Made by a program: the position numbers and the translations under genes
Shown here: positions 7,762 to 23,111 of the stretch, piece by piece
How positions within the stretch are numbered: position 1 is the stretch's first letter
How the letters are laid out: each line of letters begins with the position of its first letter
The notes under the pieces: generated by a model
Seen by the model: only the letters and a program-made list of their open reading frames with translations
What the model was told of the DNA's origin: nothing
The model's database searches: none
From: Rhodococcus rhodnii NBRC 100604
Lineage (GTDB): Bacteria; Actinomycetota; Actinomycetes; Mycobacteriales; Mycobacteriaceae
Assembly (NCBI RefSeq): GCF_001894925.1
Contig: NZ_BCXD01000003.1
Coordinates: forward strand, 186,001 to 250,000
Direction: 5' to 3'
Length of the DNA: 64,000 nt

Positions 7762-8814
7762 TCAGGTGCGGGCGGGACGCCGCGCCGCGGGCACGCAACA
7801 CTGCACCGCGCACACCGCGCCGTCGCACGCCGACCCGAGTTGCGGCTCGTGTCCGAGCCGGCGGGCCGGTGCGCCGTCGCGGATCTCCCGCAGCAGTTCG
7901 ACGACGAGCTGCGGGAACCGCGGATCGGTGCCGGGGGTCGCGGCGCGCACGAAGTCCATGCCGAGCTCCGCCGCGGCGTCGGCGGCCTCGGTGTCGAGAT
8001 CCCACACGACCTCGAGGTGATCGGAGACGAAGCCGACGGGGCACACGAGCACACCGGGCACGCCGCGGTCGTGCAGCGCGCGGACGTGATCGACGATGTC
8101 GGGCTCGAGCCACGGCACTGCCGGCGGGCCCGACCGCGACTGCCACACGAGGTCGTACTCGTCGACCCCCGCGCGCTCGGCGATCAGCCGCGCCGCCTCC
8201 GCGACCTGACGGCTGTAGAGCCGGCCGCCGGCCGCGGCGGGGCCCGCCGCGGCGTCCGCGGCGACCGGCACCGAGTGCGCCGTGAACACGAGCCGGGCCT
8301 CGCCGCGCGTCGCCGGGGGCAGTGTCGCGGCCGCGGCCTCGACGGCGTCGGCGAACGCGCCGATCAGCAGCGGATGATCGTAGTACTGACGCAGTTTCCG
8401 CAGGTGCGGTGCGCCCTCGCCGACGGCGTCACGCGCCCTGCCGATGTCCTCGTGGTACTGCCGGCACCCCGAGTATCCCGCCCATGCCGACGTCGCGAAC
8501 ACGACCGCGTCGCGAATCCCGTCGTCGCGCATCCGCGCGACGGTGTCCTCGATCATCGGATGCCAGTTGCGGTTGCCGAAGTACACCGGCAGATCGATGC
8601 CCTCCTCGGCGAGCAGAGCCTCGAGCCGCGCGATGATGTCGCGGTTGAGGGCGTTGAGCGGCGAGACTCCCCCGAAGTGCAGATAGTGCTCGACGACCTC
8701 GTCGAGCCGTTCGGGCGGGATCCCACGGCCACGCGTGACGTTCTCGAGGAACGGCCGGACGTCCTCGGGCCGCTCGGGACCACCGAAGGACAGGACCAGC
8801 ACCGCGTCGATCAT
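7762..8814 (-). CDS. hemH: Ferrochelatase (coproporphyrin-type)
   Basis: Inserts Fe2+ into a porphyrin; in actinobacteria the substrate is coproporphyrin III (enzyme also called CpfC). The protein has 350 residues. Family motifs include the start [58 protein letters not shown] with the catalytic histidine, and [17 protein letters not shown] with the conserved acidic residue. The C-terminal tail contains a cysteine cluster ([13 protein letters not shown]) that fits the [2Fe-2S] site known in actinobacterial enzymes, together with a cysteine in SGCRQY. Third gene of the fabG1-inhA-hemH set; only 59 bases separate it from inhA. Confidence 0.95.
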   Translation of the reverse strand: MIDAVLVLSFGGPERPEDVRPFLENVTRGRGIPPERLDEVVEHYLHFGGVSPLNALNRDIIARLEALLAEEGIDLPVYFGNRNWHPMIEDTVARMRDDGIRDAVVFATSAWAGYSGCRQYHEDIGRARDAVGEGAPHLRKLRQYYDHPLLIGAFADAVEAAAATLPPATRGEARLVFTAHSVPVAADAAAGPAAAGGRLYSRQVAEAARLIAERAGVDEYDLVWQSRSGPPAVPWLEPDIVDHVRALHDRGVPGVLVCPVGFVSDHLEVVWDLDTEAADAAAELGMDFVRAATPGTDPRFPQLVVELLREIRDGAPARRLGHEPQLGSACDGAVCAVQCCVPAARRPART

Positions 8815-8873
8815 GTCGTCGATTGCCCTCGTCTCGCGTGGCCGTGTGGGATGGGGTTACGGAGTTCGGCCGA

Positions 8874-9671
8874 TCAGCCGGCCATCGCGTGGGCGCCGCC
8901 GTCGACGTACACGATCGACGCCGTCGTTCCCGGAAGCCAGTCGGAGAGAACCGTGCAGACCGTCTTGGCGACGGGCGTCGGGTCGTCGACGTCCCAGCCG
9001 ATCGGTGCGCGCTCGTCCCACGCGGTGTTGAGTTCGTCGAGTTGCTTGGCCGGACCGGTCGCCGTACCGGCGATCGCCTTCGCCGCGAGCGTCTTGATCG
9101 GACCCGCCGCCACGAGGTTCGAGCGGATACCGCGGCCGCCGACCTCCTTCGCGACGTAGCGGTTGACCGACTCGAGGCTCGCCTTCGCGACCGACATCCA
9201 GTTGTAGAAGGGGACGGCACGCGCGGGATCGAAGTCCATGCCGACGATCGACGCGTTGTCGTTGAGGACGGGCAGCAGTGCCTTCGCGACGGCCGCGTAC
9301 GAGAACGCCGACACCTCGAGGGCGGTGCTCACGTCCTGCCAGGGGGCGTCGAAGAACGGGGTACCGAGGCACGTGCGCGGTGCGAAGGCGATCGAGTGGA
9401 CGACGCCGTCGATGCCGTTCGGCGCCAGTTCACGGACCCGGTCGGCGAGCGTCTCGAGATGCTCGGGGTTCTGCACGTCGAGTTCGAGCGCCGGCGGCAC
9501 CGGCTGCGGGAGCCGGCTCGCGATGCGGTCGATGAGCCGCAGCCGGTCGAACCCGGTGATGATCACCGTCGCGCCCTGCTCCTGCGCGACCTTCGCGGTG
9601 TGGAACGCGATCGACGCGTCCGTGATGATGCCGGTGACGAGGATCGTCTTGCCCTCGAGCAGTCCGCCCAT
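8874..9671 (-). CDS. inhA: Enoyl-[acyl-carrier-protein] reductase (NADH), InhA type
   Basis: FAS-II enoyl reductase that extends meromycolate chains; homologue of the isoniazid target. The protein is 265 residues, very similar to M. tuberculosis InhA along its length. Visible features are the NADH-binding start [48 protein letters not shown] (containing the serine equivalent to S94), [24 protein letters not shown] with the catalytic Tyr and Lys, [12 protein letters not shown] and the C-terminal VDGGAH. It lies 61 bases downstream of fabG1 and is almost certainly co-transcribed with it and hemH. Confidence 0.96.
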   Translation of the reverse strand: MGGLLEGKTILVTGIITDASIAFHTAKVAQEQGATVIITGFDRLRLIDRIASRLPQPVPPALELDVQNPEHLETLADRVRELAPNGIDGVVHSIAFAPRTCLGTPFFDAPWQDVSTALEVSAFSYAAVAKALLPVLNDNASIVGMDFDPARAVPFYNWMSVAKASLESVNRYVAKEVGGRGIRSNLVAAGPIKTLAAKAIAGTATGPAKQLDELNTAWDERAPIGWDVDDPTPVAKTVCTVLSDWLPGTTASIVYVDGGAHAMAG

Positions 9672-9732
9672 CGAGGTGCCTCCTGAAGTCGAAATGGGTG
9701 TGGGGATGGATCGTCCGGTGCCGGGACGCTCG

Positions 9733-11514
<1,782 letters not shown>

Positions 11515-11518
<4 letters not shown>

Positions 11519-12474
11519 CGTGTCCTTCCCGGCCCGAACGCCGCCCCGCCGCTGTGCTTGCGGGACGCGACGAACCGCACGACGTCGGCGATCCAGTCGC
11601 GATCGGTCGACAGCGACAGCCGGGGCGCGCCGCAGCGTCGCAACGCGCGGCCGACCTCGTCGCGGTGCGCGGCGGCGGCACGGGCGAAGTCGGCTCGCAG
11701 CTGCCCCGTGATCGAGAACTCCCGCGTCGCACCCGACTCGGGATCGTGCAGCACGACGTCACCGACGTCCGGCAGTTCGAGATCGCGGGGATCGAGCACC
11801 TCGATGGCGAGCAGATCGTGGCGCGCCGACAGTGCCCGCAACGGCCGTTCCCAGTCGAGCGGCCCGAGGAAGTCGCTCACGACGACGACAAGCCCGCGCC
11901 TGCGTTGCGGACGCCGCATCGCTTCGAGCGCGCCCGGGAGGTCACCGCGCACCCCTTCGGGCGGATGCGGTGTGGTGGCGATGCGCCGCAGCAGTTCCTG
12001 CGCGTGCGGCCGCCCGCCGCGCGGCGGAACGCGGCAGGTCTGCGCGCCCGTCGCGACGACCGCACCGATCCGGTTGCCGCCGCCGCTGGTGAGATACGTG
12101 ATCGCCGCCGACCCCGCGACCGCGAGATCGCGCTTCTCGCACGCCGCCGTCCCGAAGTCCAGCGACGACGACAGGTCCACGACGAGCCACGTCTCGAGTT
12201 CGCGGTCGGCGACCATGCGACGCACGTGCGGGTGCGTCGTGCGCGCCGTGACCGACCAATCCATCTGGCGGACGTCGTCGCCGGGCTGATACGGGCGCGA
12301 CTCCCCCGGCTCGGAGCCCGGGCCGGGGATGAGGCCCTGGTGATCACCGTGGAGGACGCCGTCCAGCTTGCGCCGCACCGAGAGTTCGAGGGTGCGCAGC
12401 GCGGCCGACAGTGCCGGATCGTGCAGGTTGCCGGAGTCGAACGACGGCGGCGCCCACGCGGGCCGCTCCGTCAC
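11515..12474 (-). CDS. DUF58 domain protein (Rv1480-like)
   Basis: Soluble protein of about 319 residues belonging to the DUF58 family that accompanies MoxR ATPases. The family core is visible: [20 protein letters not shown], then the diagnostic [20 protein letters not shown] at about residues 57-76, followed by a VWA-like portion beginning [16 protein letters not shown]. Start GTG 12474 overlaps the moxR stop by four bases (GTGA), and its own stop overlaps the next start. Presumed role is as an adaptor or substrate partner of the MoxR ATPase; no biochemical function is known. Confidence 0.87.
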
Positions 12475-13817
12475 AGCGGGCGCGCGGGGGCGGTCGCCGG
12501 TGCGGGTGCGTGCTGCGGCTGCGCCTGCGGCGCGGGTGTGGGCTGCGCGCCGACCTGCGGGAGCCCGACGGTGCTCAGTACCCGGCCGATGACGTCGTCG
12601 GGCGAGACCTCGTCGGCGAGCGCGTCGTACGACAGCACGAGCCGGTGACGCAGCACGTCGGGGATCACCTCGAGGACGTCCTGCGGCACGACGTAGTCGC
12701 GGCCCCGCAGCAGCGCGAGCGCCCGCGCGGCCGCGATGATGCCGAGCGTCGCGCGCGGCGACGCACCGTAGGAGATCCACCCGGCCACCTCGTGCAGGCC
12801 CCACTGCGCGGGCGTGCGGGTCGCGGCGATCACGCGGACGACGTAGTCCACGAGCGCGTGATGCACGAACACCTCGCTCGCGACCTTCTGCAGCCGGACG
12901 AGTTCCTCGGGGCCGAGGACACGATGCGGTTCCGGTGCTGCGACGCCCATCCGGTAGACGATCTCGCGTTCCTCGTCGACCGTCGGGTAGTCGACGAGGA
13001 CCTTGAACAGGAAGCGGTCGCGCTGCGCTTCGGGCAGCGGATAGACGCCCTCGTTCTCGATGGGGTTCTGCGTGGCCATCACGAGGAACGGATCGGGCAT
13101 CGGGTAGCGCTTGCCGCCGATCGTGACGTGCCGTTCGGCCATGACCTCGAGGAGCGCCGACTGCACCTTCGCTGGTGCACGGTTGATCTCGTCGGCGAGC
13201 ACGAAGTTCGCGACGACGGGACCGAGTTCGGTGTCGAACTCCTCGCGGCCCTGTCGGTAGATCCGGGTGCCGGTGATGTCGGTCGGGACGAGGTCGGGGG
13301 TGAACTGCACGCGCGAGAAGCTGCCGCCGACGACCTTGGCGAACGTCTCGACGGCGAGCGTCTTCGCGACGCCGGGCACGCCTTCGAGCAGCACGTGCCC
13401 GCGCGCGAGCAGGCCGACGAGGATGCGTTCGACGAGCCGGTCCTGCCCGACGATGACGCGCTTGACCTCGTAGACGACGCGTTCGAGCACCTGCGCGTCG
13501 GAGGCGACGTCGATCGGGGACCCGGCAGCCGCCGGTGACGGGGCGGGCGACGTGCGCTTGGTGGACGGAACTGGCTGGGTGGGCTGGGTGGACGGAGCGG
13601 ACCGGTTCGGCGCGGCGGGCTGTGCCTGCCCCGTCTCGCTCGGTGCGGTCCCGTCGGCCGCGGCCGCCTTCTGCTGCGCCGTCTCCTTCTGCTGCGCCGT
13701 CGCGGTCCGTTCCCCGGCCGGCCGCTGCTCGTCCGGTGATCCGGACGGCGGCGTGCTCGACGTGGCCCCCTCGGACACGGCCCCGTCCCCGTCCCGATCG
13801 TCGTTGCTGCCGCTCAC
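12471..13817 (-). CDS. moxR: MoxR-family AAA+ ATPase with low-complexity N-terminal extension
   Basis: AAA+ ATPase thought to remodel or activate VWA-protein complexes. The core (from about VLERVVYEVKRVIVGQD to the end) is full length and highly conserved: Walker A GVPGVAKT, Walker B LADEINRAP, sensor region VMATQNPIE and EGVYPLPEAQRDRF. Ahead of it is an unusual ~100-residue stretch rich in Ala, Pro, Ser, Thr and Gln, with duplicated TAQQK units. A Pro/Ala/Gln-rich tail ends the protein. Start is uncertain: GTG 13817 has an AGGCGA site; ATG 13922 lies just downstream of an AATAGT hexamer and would add 35 residues. First gene of the moxR-DUF58-VWA operon. Confidence 0.85.
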   Translation of the reverse strand: MSGSNDDRDGDGAVSEGATSSTPPSGSPDEQRPAGERTATAQQKETAQQKAAAADGTAPSETGQAQPAAPNRSAPSTQPTQPVPSTKRTSPAPSPAAAGSPIDVASDAQVLERVVYEVKRVIVGQDRLVERILVGLLARGHVLLEGVPGVAKTLAVETFAKVVGGSFSRVQFTPDLVPTDITGTRIYRQGREEFDTELGPVVANFVLADEINRAPAKVQSALLEVMAERHVTIGGKRYPMPDPFLVMATQNPIENEGVYPLPEAQRDRFLFKVLVDYPTVDEEREIVYRMGVAAPEPHRVLGPEELVRLQKVASEVFVHHALVDYVVRVIAATRTPAQWGLHEVAGWISYGASPRATLGIIAAARALALLRGRDYVVPQDVLEVIPDVLRHRLVLSYDALADEVSPDDVIGRVLSTVGLPQVGAQPTPAPQAQPQHAPAPATAPARPL

Positions 13818-13989
13818 CGTGCCGTCGCCTGACGTCGCCAAGAATCCACCGCTTTCACCCGAAACCGTCCGGCCCCACCGCGCACCGCGCCCCGCCCGAG
13901 CGGGTGGCACGTGCGCGTGCATGCCGCTGTCGTTCCCCACTATTCCAGGCCCGCGGCACGTGTGCCGCAGACCGCCCGCGCCGCGCCCG

Positions 13990-15450
13990 TCAGGAGACCA
14001 TGCGGACGACGTACGGCGTCATACCGTCCCAGCGCACGGGCGAGACCTTCACGACCGACCCGGACTGCGGCGCCTCGAGCATCTGCCCGTCGCCGAGATA
14101 CAGGCCGACGTGCTGGCTCGCGTTGGGGCCGTAGAAGATCATGTCGCCGCGTTTCATCTGCGCCGACGGCACCTGCTCACCCGCGAGGTACTGGTAGCCG
14201 GTGTAGTGCGGCAGCGAGATGCCGATGCCCGCGAAGGCGTAGATCATCAGTCCCGAGCAGTCGAAGCCGATCTTGCCGAAGTCGCCGTAGCTGTCGGCGA
14301 CGCCGCCGTCGCGGATGCCGAGCGTGGGGCCGTTCTCGTCGCCGCCGCCCCACGCGTACTGGACGCCGAGCTGCGACATTCCGCGATCGACGACGGTCTC
14401 GATCGCCGCGGATCCGGTGACGGTCGGGATCTGCGTCGTCGGTGTCGACCGCCGCGGCGTCGGGGTGTACTCCTCAAGGTCGGTGTGCGGAACGGCGAGT
14501 TCGGCGAGCTGCGAGGCGAGTTCGCGGGCGGCGGCGTTCGCCGCGACTCGTGCCGCGGCCTGCTGCGCGGCACGCTGGGCCGCCGCCTCGGCCTCGGCCT
14601 GTGCCTGCTCCTCGGCGCGACGCTGCTCGTCCCACGTCTCGTACGCGGCGCGGCTCGATTCGAGGCCACCGAAGGCCGCGCGAGCTTCGTCGAGGCGCGC
14701 CTGCGCGGACGTGCGCTCCCCCTCGAGCCGTGATCTGCGGTCGGCCTGGGAGGCGAGCGCGTCTCGCGCCGAGGCGATCGCCTGCTCGGCCGCGGCGCGC
14801 TGCGACTCCGCCTGCGACGCCGCGGAGTCCGCCTCCTGCTTCGCCGCGCGTGCCGCCGAGTCGCGGTTCGCCGACTGGGTGCGGGCACGCTGCAGTTCGT
14901 CGAGGACGGCGTCGCGGCCCAGCGAGAGCCGGTCGAGGATCTGCGCGCGGTCGAGCACCGAGTCGGGGCTCGACGCACCGAGCAGTGCCGCGTGCGAGGA
15001 CGTGTCGGGGCCGCCGGTGTACAGCGAGCGGGCGAACGCGTCGAAGTCGTGCTGCGCCGCCGAGATCTGGGCGGTCGCGTCGCGCAGCGCCTGCTGCGAC
15101 GCCTGCACCACCGCGGCCGCCGTGTCGGCCGCCGCCCGCGCGTTCTGCAGGTCCACGAGCGCACGATTGACGGCTTCGCGACGAATCGCCACCTCGTCGT
15201 CCAGCCGTGCGAGTTGCTGATCGGCCTCGGCGACGAGAGTGACCAGTGCACCGAGTTCGCCGATACCCGACTGCACGAGCGCGCCCGCCGACGCGAGCTC
15301 GTCGTCGCCCGGATTCGGTGGTGGCGGCGGCACCGCCACGACGCTTCCCGTGGACCCGATCGCCACGAGCGCGACGAGTGTCACGCCGAGCATCACGGCG
15401 CGCCGGCAGCGGCGCACCCACGATCCGGTCGTCCCTCGCGTTCGTCCCAT
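13990..15450 (-). CDS. ripA: Secreted NlpC/P60 peptidoglycan endopeptidase (RipA-like)
   Basis: Peptidoglycan stem-peptide hydrolase, probably D-Glu/mDAP endopeptidase, involved in daughter-cell separation. The protein has about 486 residues. It has an Arg-rich start and signal peptide (about 12-40), a short Pro run, a long Ala/Arg/Glu coiled-coil region (about 45-310), a linker with PTPRRSTPT, and a C-terminal NlpC/P60 domain. The catalytic Cys is in FDCSGLMIYAF, the His in SQHVGLYLGDG, and an acidic residue in MLEAPQSG as in RipA. Start ATG 15450 follows GAGGATGCA. M. tuberculosis has two such genes (ripA, ripB) here; this window has one. A ~180-base leader precedes it. Confidence 0.9.
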   Translation of the reverse strand: MGRTRGTTGSWVRRCRRAVMLGVTLVALVAIGSTGSVVAVPPPPPNPGDDELASAGALVQSGIGELGALVTLVAEADQQLARLDDEVAIRREAVNRALVDLQNARAAADTAAAVVQASQQALRDATAQISAAQHDFDAFARSLYTGGPDTSSHAALLGASSPDSVLDRAQILDRLSLGRDAVLDELQRARTQSANRDSAARAAKQEADSAASQAESQRAAAEQAIASARDALASQADRRSRLEGERTSAQARLDEARAAFGGLESSRAAYETWDEQRRAEEQAQAEAEAAAQRAAQQAAARVAANAAARELASQLAELAVPHTDLEEYTPTPRRSTPTTQIPTVTGSAAIETVVDRGMSQLGVQYAWGGGDENGPTLGIRDGGVADSYGDFGKIGFDCSGLMIYAFAGIGISLPHYTGYQYLAGEQVPSAQMKRGDMIFYGPNASQHVGLYLGDGQMLEAPQSGSVVKVSPVRWDGMTPYVVRMVS

Positions 15451-15640
15451 TGCATCCTCCTCGGGCCCGCAGTCCCGCGGTATGCGAGGACCAGGACAGG
15501 AAGAGGCCACAGCACGCGCGTCACACCACCCACAGAGAGGCACGCTCACCCGCCTGATGGACTTCTTCCCCAAAGACCACCACGAGCACCGTACGACACA
15601 TTCGTGGACCCGTGGCTCAATAGTCACAAATCACTGCGCG
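15451..15640 (-). promoter_or_regulatory. Long upstream leader of the ripA-like gene, candidate structured RNA
   Basis: No gene occupies the minus-strand segment upstream of ripA. It contains several GC-rich runs that could pair and ends with GAGGA close to the ATG. Actinobacterial ripA/rpf-type cell-wall hydrolase genes are often controlled by a cyclic-di-AMP (ydaO-type) riboswitch. I see only partial resemblance to that consensus (GGGGAAG near 15570, CCTGTCCTGGTCCTCGCA near 15490), so this is a hypothesis rather than an identification. Confidence 0.25.
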
Positions 15641-15706
15641 CGCCAATAGCGCAGATGAGCTGCGGGTTCGGGTGAGCCGGGCGCTCCGGGACGCGGCGCC
15701 GGGGTG

Positions 15707-16288
15707 TCAGGAACGCGGCGCGGAGGCGCGGCGTACCTTCGCGACGACGACGCCCACGGACGCGAGCGCAACGACGAGGAACAGCAGCGCCGCGAAGAGA
15801 CCCCACGGCGGCTGGGGGGCGGTGAGCTCGCCGAGGAAGTTGTCGGCGGCCGAGACGGGATCGCCGGTGTACGTGTGGTCCTGGCCCGATTCGAGCGTCA
15901 CCCGCGCGACGGTGTCGCTGAACGAGCCGACCTGATCGTGGCCGAGCACGAGGACCGTGCCGCCCTCCTGCTCACCCACGTCCGTCGCGAGATCGCGCAG
16001 CTGCGAATCACGGTCCGTGCGGCCGTCGACCACCACGACACTGAGGTCGATTCCCTCGTCCCGGGCACGATCGACGACCTCGGCGAGGTCGGCTGCGGTG
16101 TCGGACGAGGAGGCGTACACGCCGGTTTCCGCGACGTCGGCGAGGATCTCGTCGACGTCGGCTCCCTCCGGCAGTTCGGTCCGTGCGGGGGCGGCGTGCA
16201 GGAGCGTCGCGGACGTGGCGGCGGGCGAGGAAGCGCCCTGCAGCACGGATGCGACCGGGAAATCGGACAACGTCACGCTCTCATCCAT
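15707..16288 (-). CDS. Rv1476-like single-pass membrane protein
   Basis: Protein of about 193 residues resembling mycobacterial Rv1476, found beside ripA and acn there too. The soluble part (about 45-145) has GVYASSSDTAADLAEVVDRARDEGIDLSVVVVDG, a fold reminiscent of TPM domains, followed by VTLESGQDHTYTGDPVSAADNFLGEL. One hydrophobic helix (about 163-183, WGLFAALLFLVVALASVG) lies near the C-terminus, then a short Arg/Lys tail. Start ATG 16288 has a GGAAG-type site upstream and a TAGGGT hexamer at 16312-16317. Function unknown; conserved linkage to ripA suggests an envelope role. Confidence 0.72.
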   Translation of the reverse strand: MDESVTLSDFPVASVLQGASSPAATSATLLHAAPARTELPEGADVDEILADVAETGVYASSSDTAADLAEVVDRARDEGIDLSVVVVDGRTDRDSQLRDLATDVGEQEGGTVLVLGHDQVGSFSDTVARVTLESGQDHTYTGDPVSAADNFLGELTAPQPPWGLFAALLFLVVALASVGVVVAKVRRASAPRS

Positions 16289-19530
<3,242 letters not shown>

Positions 19531-19537
19531 GGCCCTG

Positions 19538-19583
19538 CTCGTGAGCGACTTTCCGGCCCCCACACCGGAAAGTCGCTCACGAG
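19538..19583. terminator. 19-bp perfect hairpin after acn
   Basis: Arms 19538-19556 and 19565-19583 are perfectly complementary with an 8-base loop. No T-run follows, so it would be a non-canonical actinobacterial terminator or a repeated palindromic element; the same core occurs at 53947-53990. It separates acn from the TetR gene by a strong stem but does not cover the latter's ribosome site. Confidence 0.6.
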
Positions 19584-19601
19584 CGACGAAGGAGCGAATC
19601 A

Positions 19602-20168
19602 GTGCCCAAGGTCAGTGAGGATCACCTCGCGGCGCGGCGCAGCCAGATCCTCGACGGCGCTCGGCGCTGTTTCGCCGAATACGGTTACGACGGCGCGACG
19701 GTGCGACGGCTCGAAGAGGCGACCGGGCTCTCGCGCGGCGCGATCTTCCACCATTTCAAGGACAAGGACGGGCTGTTCCTCGCCCTCGCGCACGAGGACG
19801 CCCGGCGGATGGCCGACGTCGTCGCCGAAGGCGGTCTCGTCCAGGTCATGCGCGACATGCTCGCGAGCCCCCAAGATTTCGACTGGCTCGGGACGCGGCT
19901 CGAGATCGCGCGGCGGCTCCGCACCGACCCCGAGTTCCGCCGCAGCTGGTCGCAACGTTCGGCCGAGCTCACCGACGCGACCATCGCACGCCTGGCCGCA
20001 CAGAAGGAGGCGGATCGCCTCCGTGACGACGTCCCGACGGACGTCCTCGTCGAGTACCTCGATCTCGTGCTCGACGGCCTGATCGCCCGGCTCGCGGCCG
20101 GCAATGCGTCGTCCGACCTGTCCGCGGTCCTCGACCTCGTCGAGAACTCGGTGCGGCGGCGCGACTGA
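19602..20168 (+). CDS. acnR: TetR-family regulator, AcnR-like
   Basis: DNA-binding repressor of 188 residues. The N-terminal helix-turn-helix spans about residues 10-55, with the family pattern ILDGARRCFAEYGYDGATVRRLEEATGLSRGAIFHHFKDKDGLF. The C-terminal domain is a helical ligand/dimer domain. Its place directly downstream of acn, and the AcnR-like operator in the acn promoter, match C. glutamicum AcnR and M. tuberculosis Rv1474c. AcnR binds citrate-Mg2+ as a co-effector in C. glutamicum. Start GTG 19602 follows AAGGAGCGAATCA. A strong palindrome lies between it and acn, so its expression may be partly uncoupled. Confidence 0.85.
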   Translation: MPKVSEDHLAARRSQILDGARRCFAEYGYDGATVRRLEEATGLSRGAIFHHFKDKDGLFLALAHEDARRMADVVAEGGLVQVMRDMLASPQDFDWLGTRLEIARRLRTDPEFRRSWSQRSAELTDATIARLAAQKEADRLRDDVPTDVLVEYLDLVLDGLIARLAAGNASSDLSAVLDLVENSVRRRD

Positions 20169-20192
20169 CGCCCGCTCACGTCACCGGCGGTC

Positions 20193-21263
20193 TCACCTCA
20201 CCGTCGTCGCGGGATCGTCGAGTGCTCGCTGCAGATGCAGCGACAGCACCGCGAGCGAGAACAGCCCCGTCGCGACGCCGAGGAGGGCGCCGAAGCCCTC
20301 CGTCGCGAAATCGATGAACGCGTTGAGCAGCAGGCCGACGAGCGCTGCCATTCGCAGCATCCGCAACGGCCACAGTCCGCGCGTCCTGCGGCGCGCGACG
20401 AGGGCGGGCAGCGCCAACGACAGGACGACGACCGCGACGATCCCCGACAGGATCTGAGCCACCGAGACCCCGGCGAACTCGGGTGCCGCAGAATCGTCGA
20501 TGTAGAGGCGCCCCACCACGACGCCGAGCACCGTCAGCGCGAGTCCGGCAGCGGCGCTCGCCACCATGAGCCATCCGAGGATCGGCACCCAGCGCGGACT
20601 CGTGAACCACCGTTCGACGTGATCGCGCGTCCAGCAGTGCACCCGGTACAGTCGGTCGCCGGCCTGCGGTGCCGCGTCGACGAGCGCGCGGACGGCCGCG
20701 ATCGATGCGGCGTCGGTTCCCGCGGCCGCCGAGCGGGTGAGCAGGGTGTGGGCGGTCTCGCGCCGGTAGTCCGCCAGACCGTGCGCGAGCCCCTCGGTCG
20801 CGATCGCGTTGGCGGACGCGAGCATCTCCACGGCGTTCAGCGGGCGCAGATCGCGCACCGCACGCCCCCCGACGATCACGAGTACGACGAGGACGAACAT
20901 GATCTCGGCACTCGGTGCGTAGAAGTAGTCGTTGTCCTTCGTGACGAACTTGCCGACCTCGTCGAGGAACAATCCGAATCCCACACCGCCGGCGGCGATC
21001 GCGAAGACCCGCGCGCCGTACCCGATGAGCGCCCAGCCGACGAGCAGCGCGATCATCATGAGCGCACCGCCGTACAGCGCGTGCGCGATGTGCAGGTCTC
21101 CCCCACCGACCTGCGGATAGCCGGTGGCCTCGAGATAGGCGCGGGTCACCAGAATCGTGACGATCGCGACGACGGCGAACTGCTCGGCGGCCGACGACCC
21201 CGAGAGGTTCCGCACGATACGGGGCCGTCGGATCACGGTGGCGGGCTCGGATGGCGCTCCCAT
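20193..21263 (-). CDS. Polytopic membrane protein of unknown function
   Basis: About 356 residues, not assigned to a named family. N-terminal hydrophobic helices lie at about 25-45, 58-82 (HALYGGALMMIALLVGWALIG), 85-105 and 120-140. A soluble helical stretch (about 145-225) contains RVHCWTRDHVERWF. Three or four more membrane helices follow to the end. The charged FLDEVGKFVTKDNDYFYAPSAE loop may be functionally important. It runs convergently with the acnR gene (24 bases apart). No signal for a transport ATPase, channel or enzyme was found. Confidence 0.6.
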   Translation of the reverse strand: MGAPSEPATVIRRPRIVRNLSGSSAAEQFAVVAIVTILVTRAYLEATGYPQVGGGDLHIAHALYGGALMMIALLVGWALIGYGARVFAIAAGGVGFGLFLDEVGKFVTKDNDYFYAPSAEIMFVLVVLVIVGGRAVRDLRPLNAVEMLASANAIATEGLAHGLADYRRETAHTLLTRSAAAGTDAASIAAVRALVDAAPQAGDRLYRVHCWTRDHVERWFTSPRWVPILGWLMVASAAAGLALTVLGVVVGRLYIDDSAAPEFAGVSVAQILSGIVAVVVLSLALPALVARRRTRGLWPLRMLRMAALVGLLLNAFIDFATEGFGALLGVATGLFSLAVLSLHLQRALDDPATTVR

Positions 21264-21282
21264 CCCGCCACTCTCGCACGAT

Positions 21283-22914
<1,632 letters not shown>

Positions 22915-23099
22915 CGATTCTCCTTCGGCGCTCGCGGCACACACCGGCGGCACGAGACGCACACCGGCACGAAACGTCCATTCTACCGTTGGTCCGGGAT
23001 GCTCTCGAATCGCCGTGGAGGACCCCGCTGCACTTGTTCGGGATTTCCATGTGTTCCGTCCGTCACCGACAAGCACAGACCGTCTCGATCGGCCCGTGG

Positions 23100-23105
23100 G
23101 ATGCT
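23100..23105 (+). promoter_or_regulatory. -10 hexamer of the lycopene cyclase gene
   Basis: GATGCT ends 6 bases before the ATG at 23112, giving a leaderless arrangement; no ribosome site is visible. Confidence 0.35.
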
Positions 23106-23111
23106 CACCGC

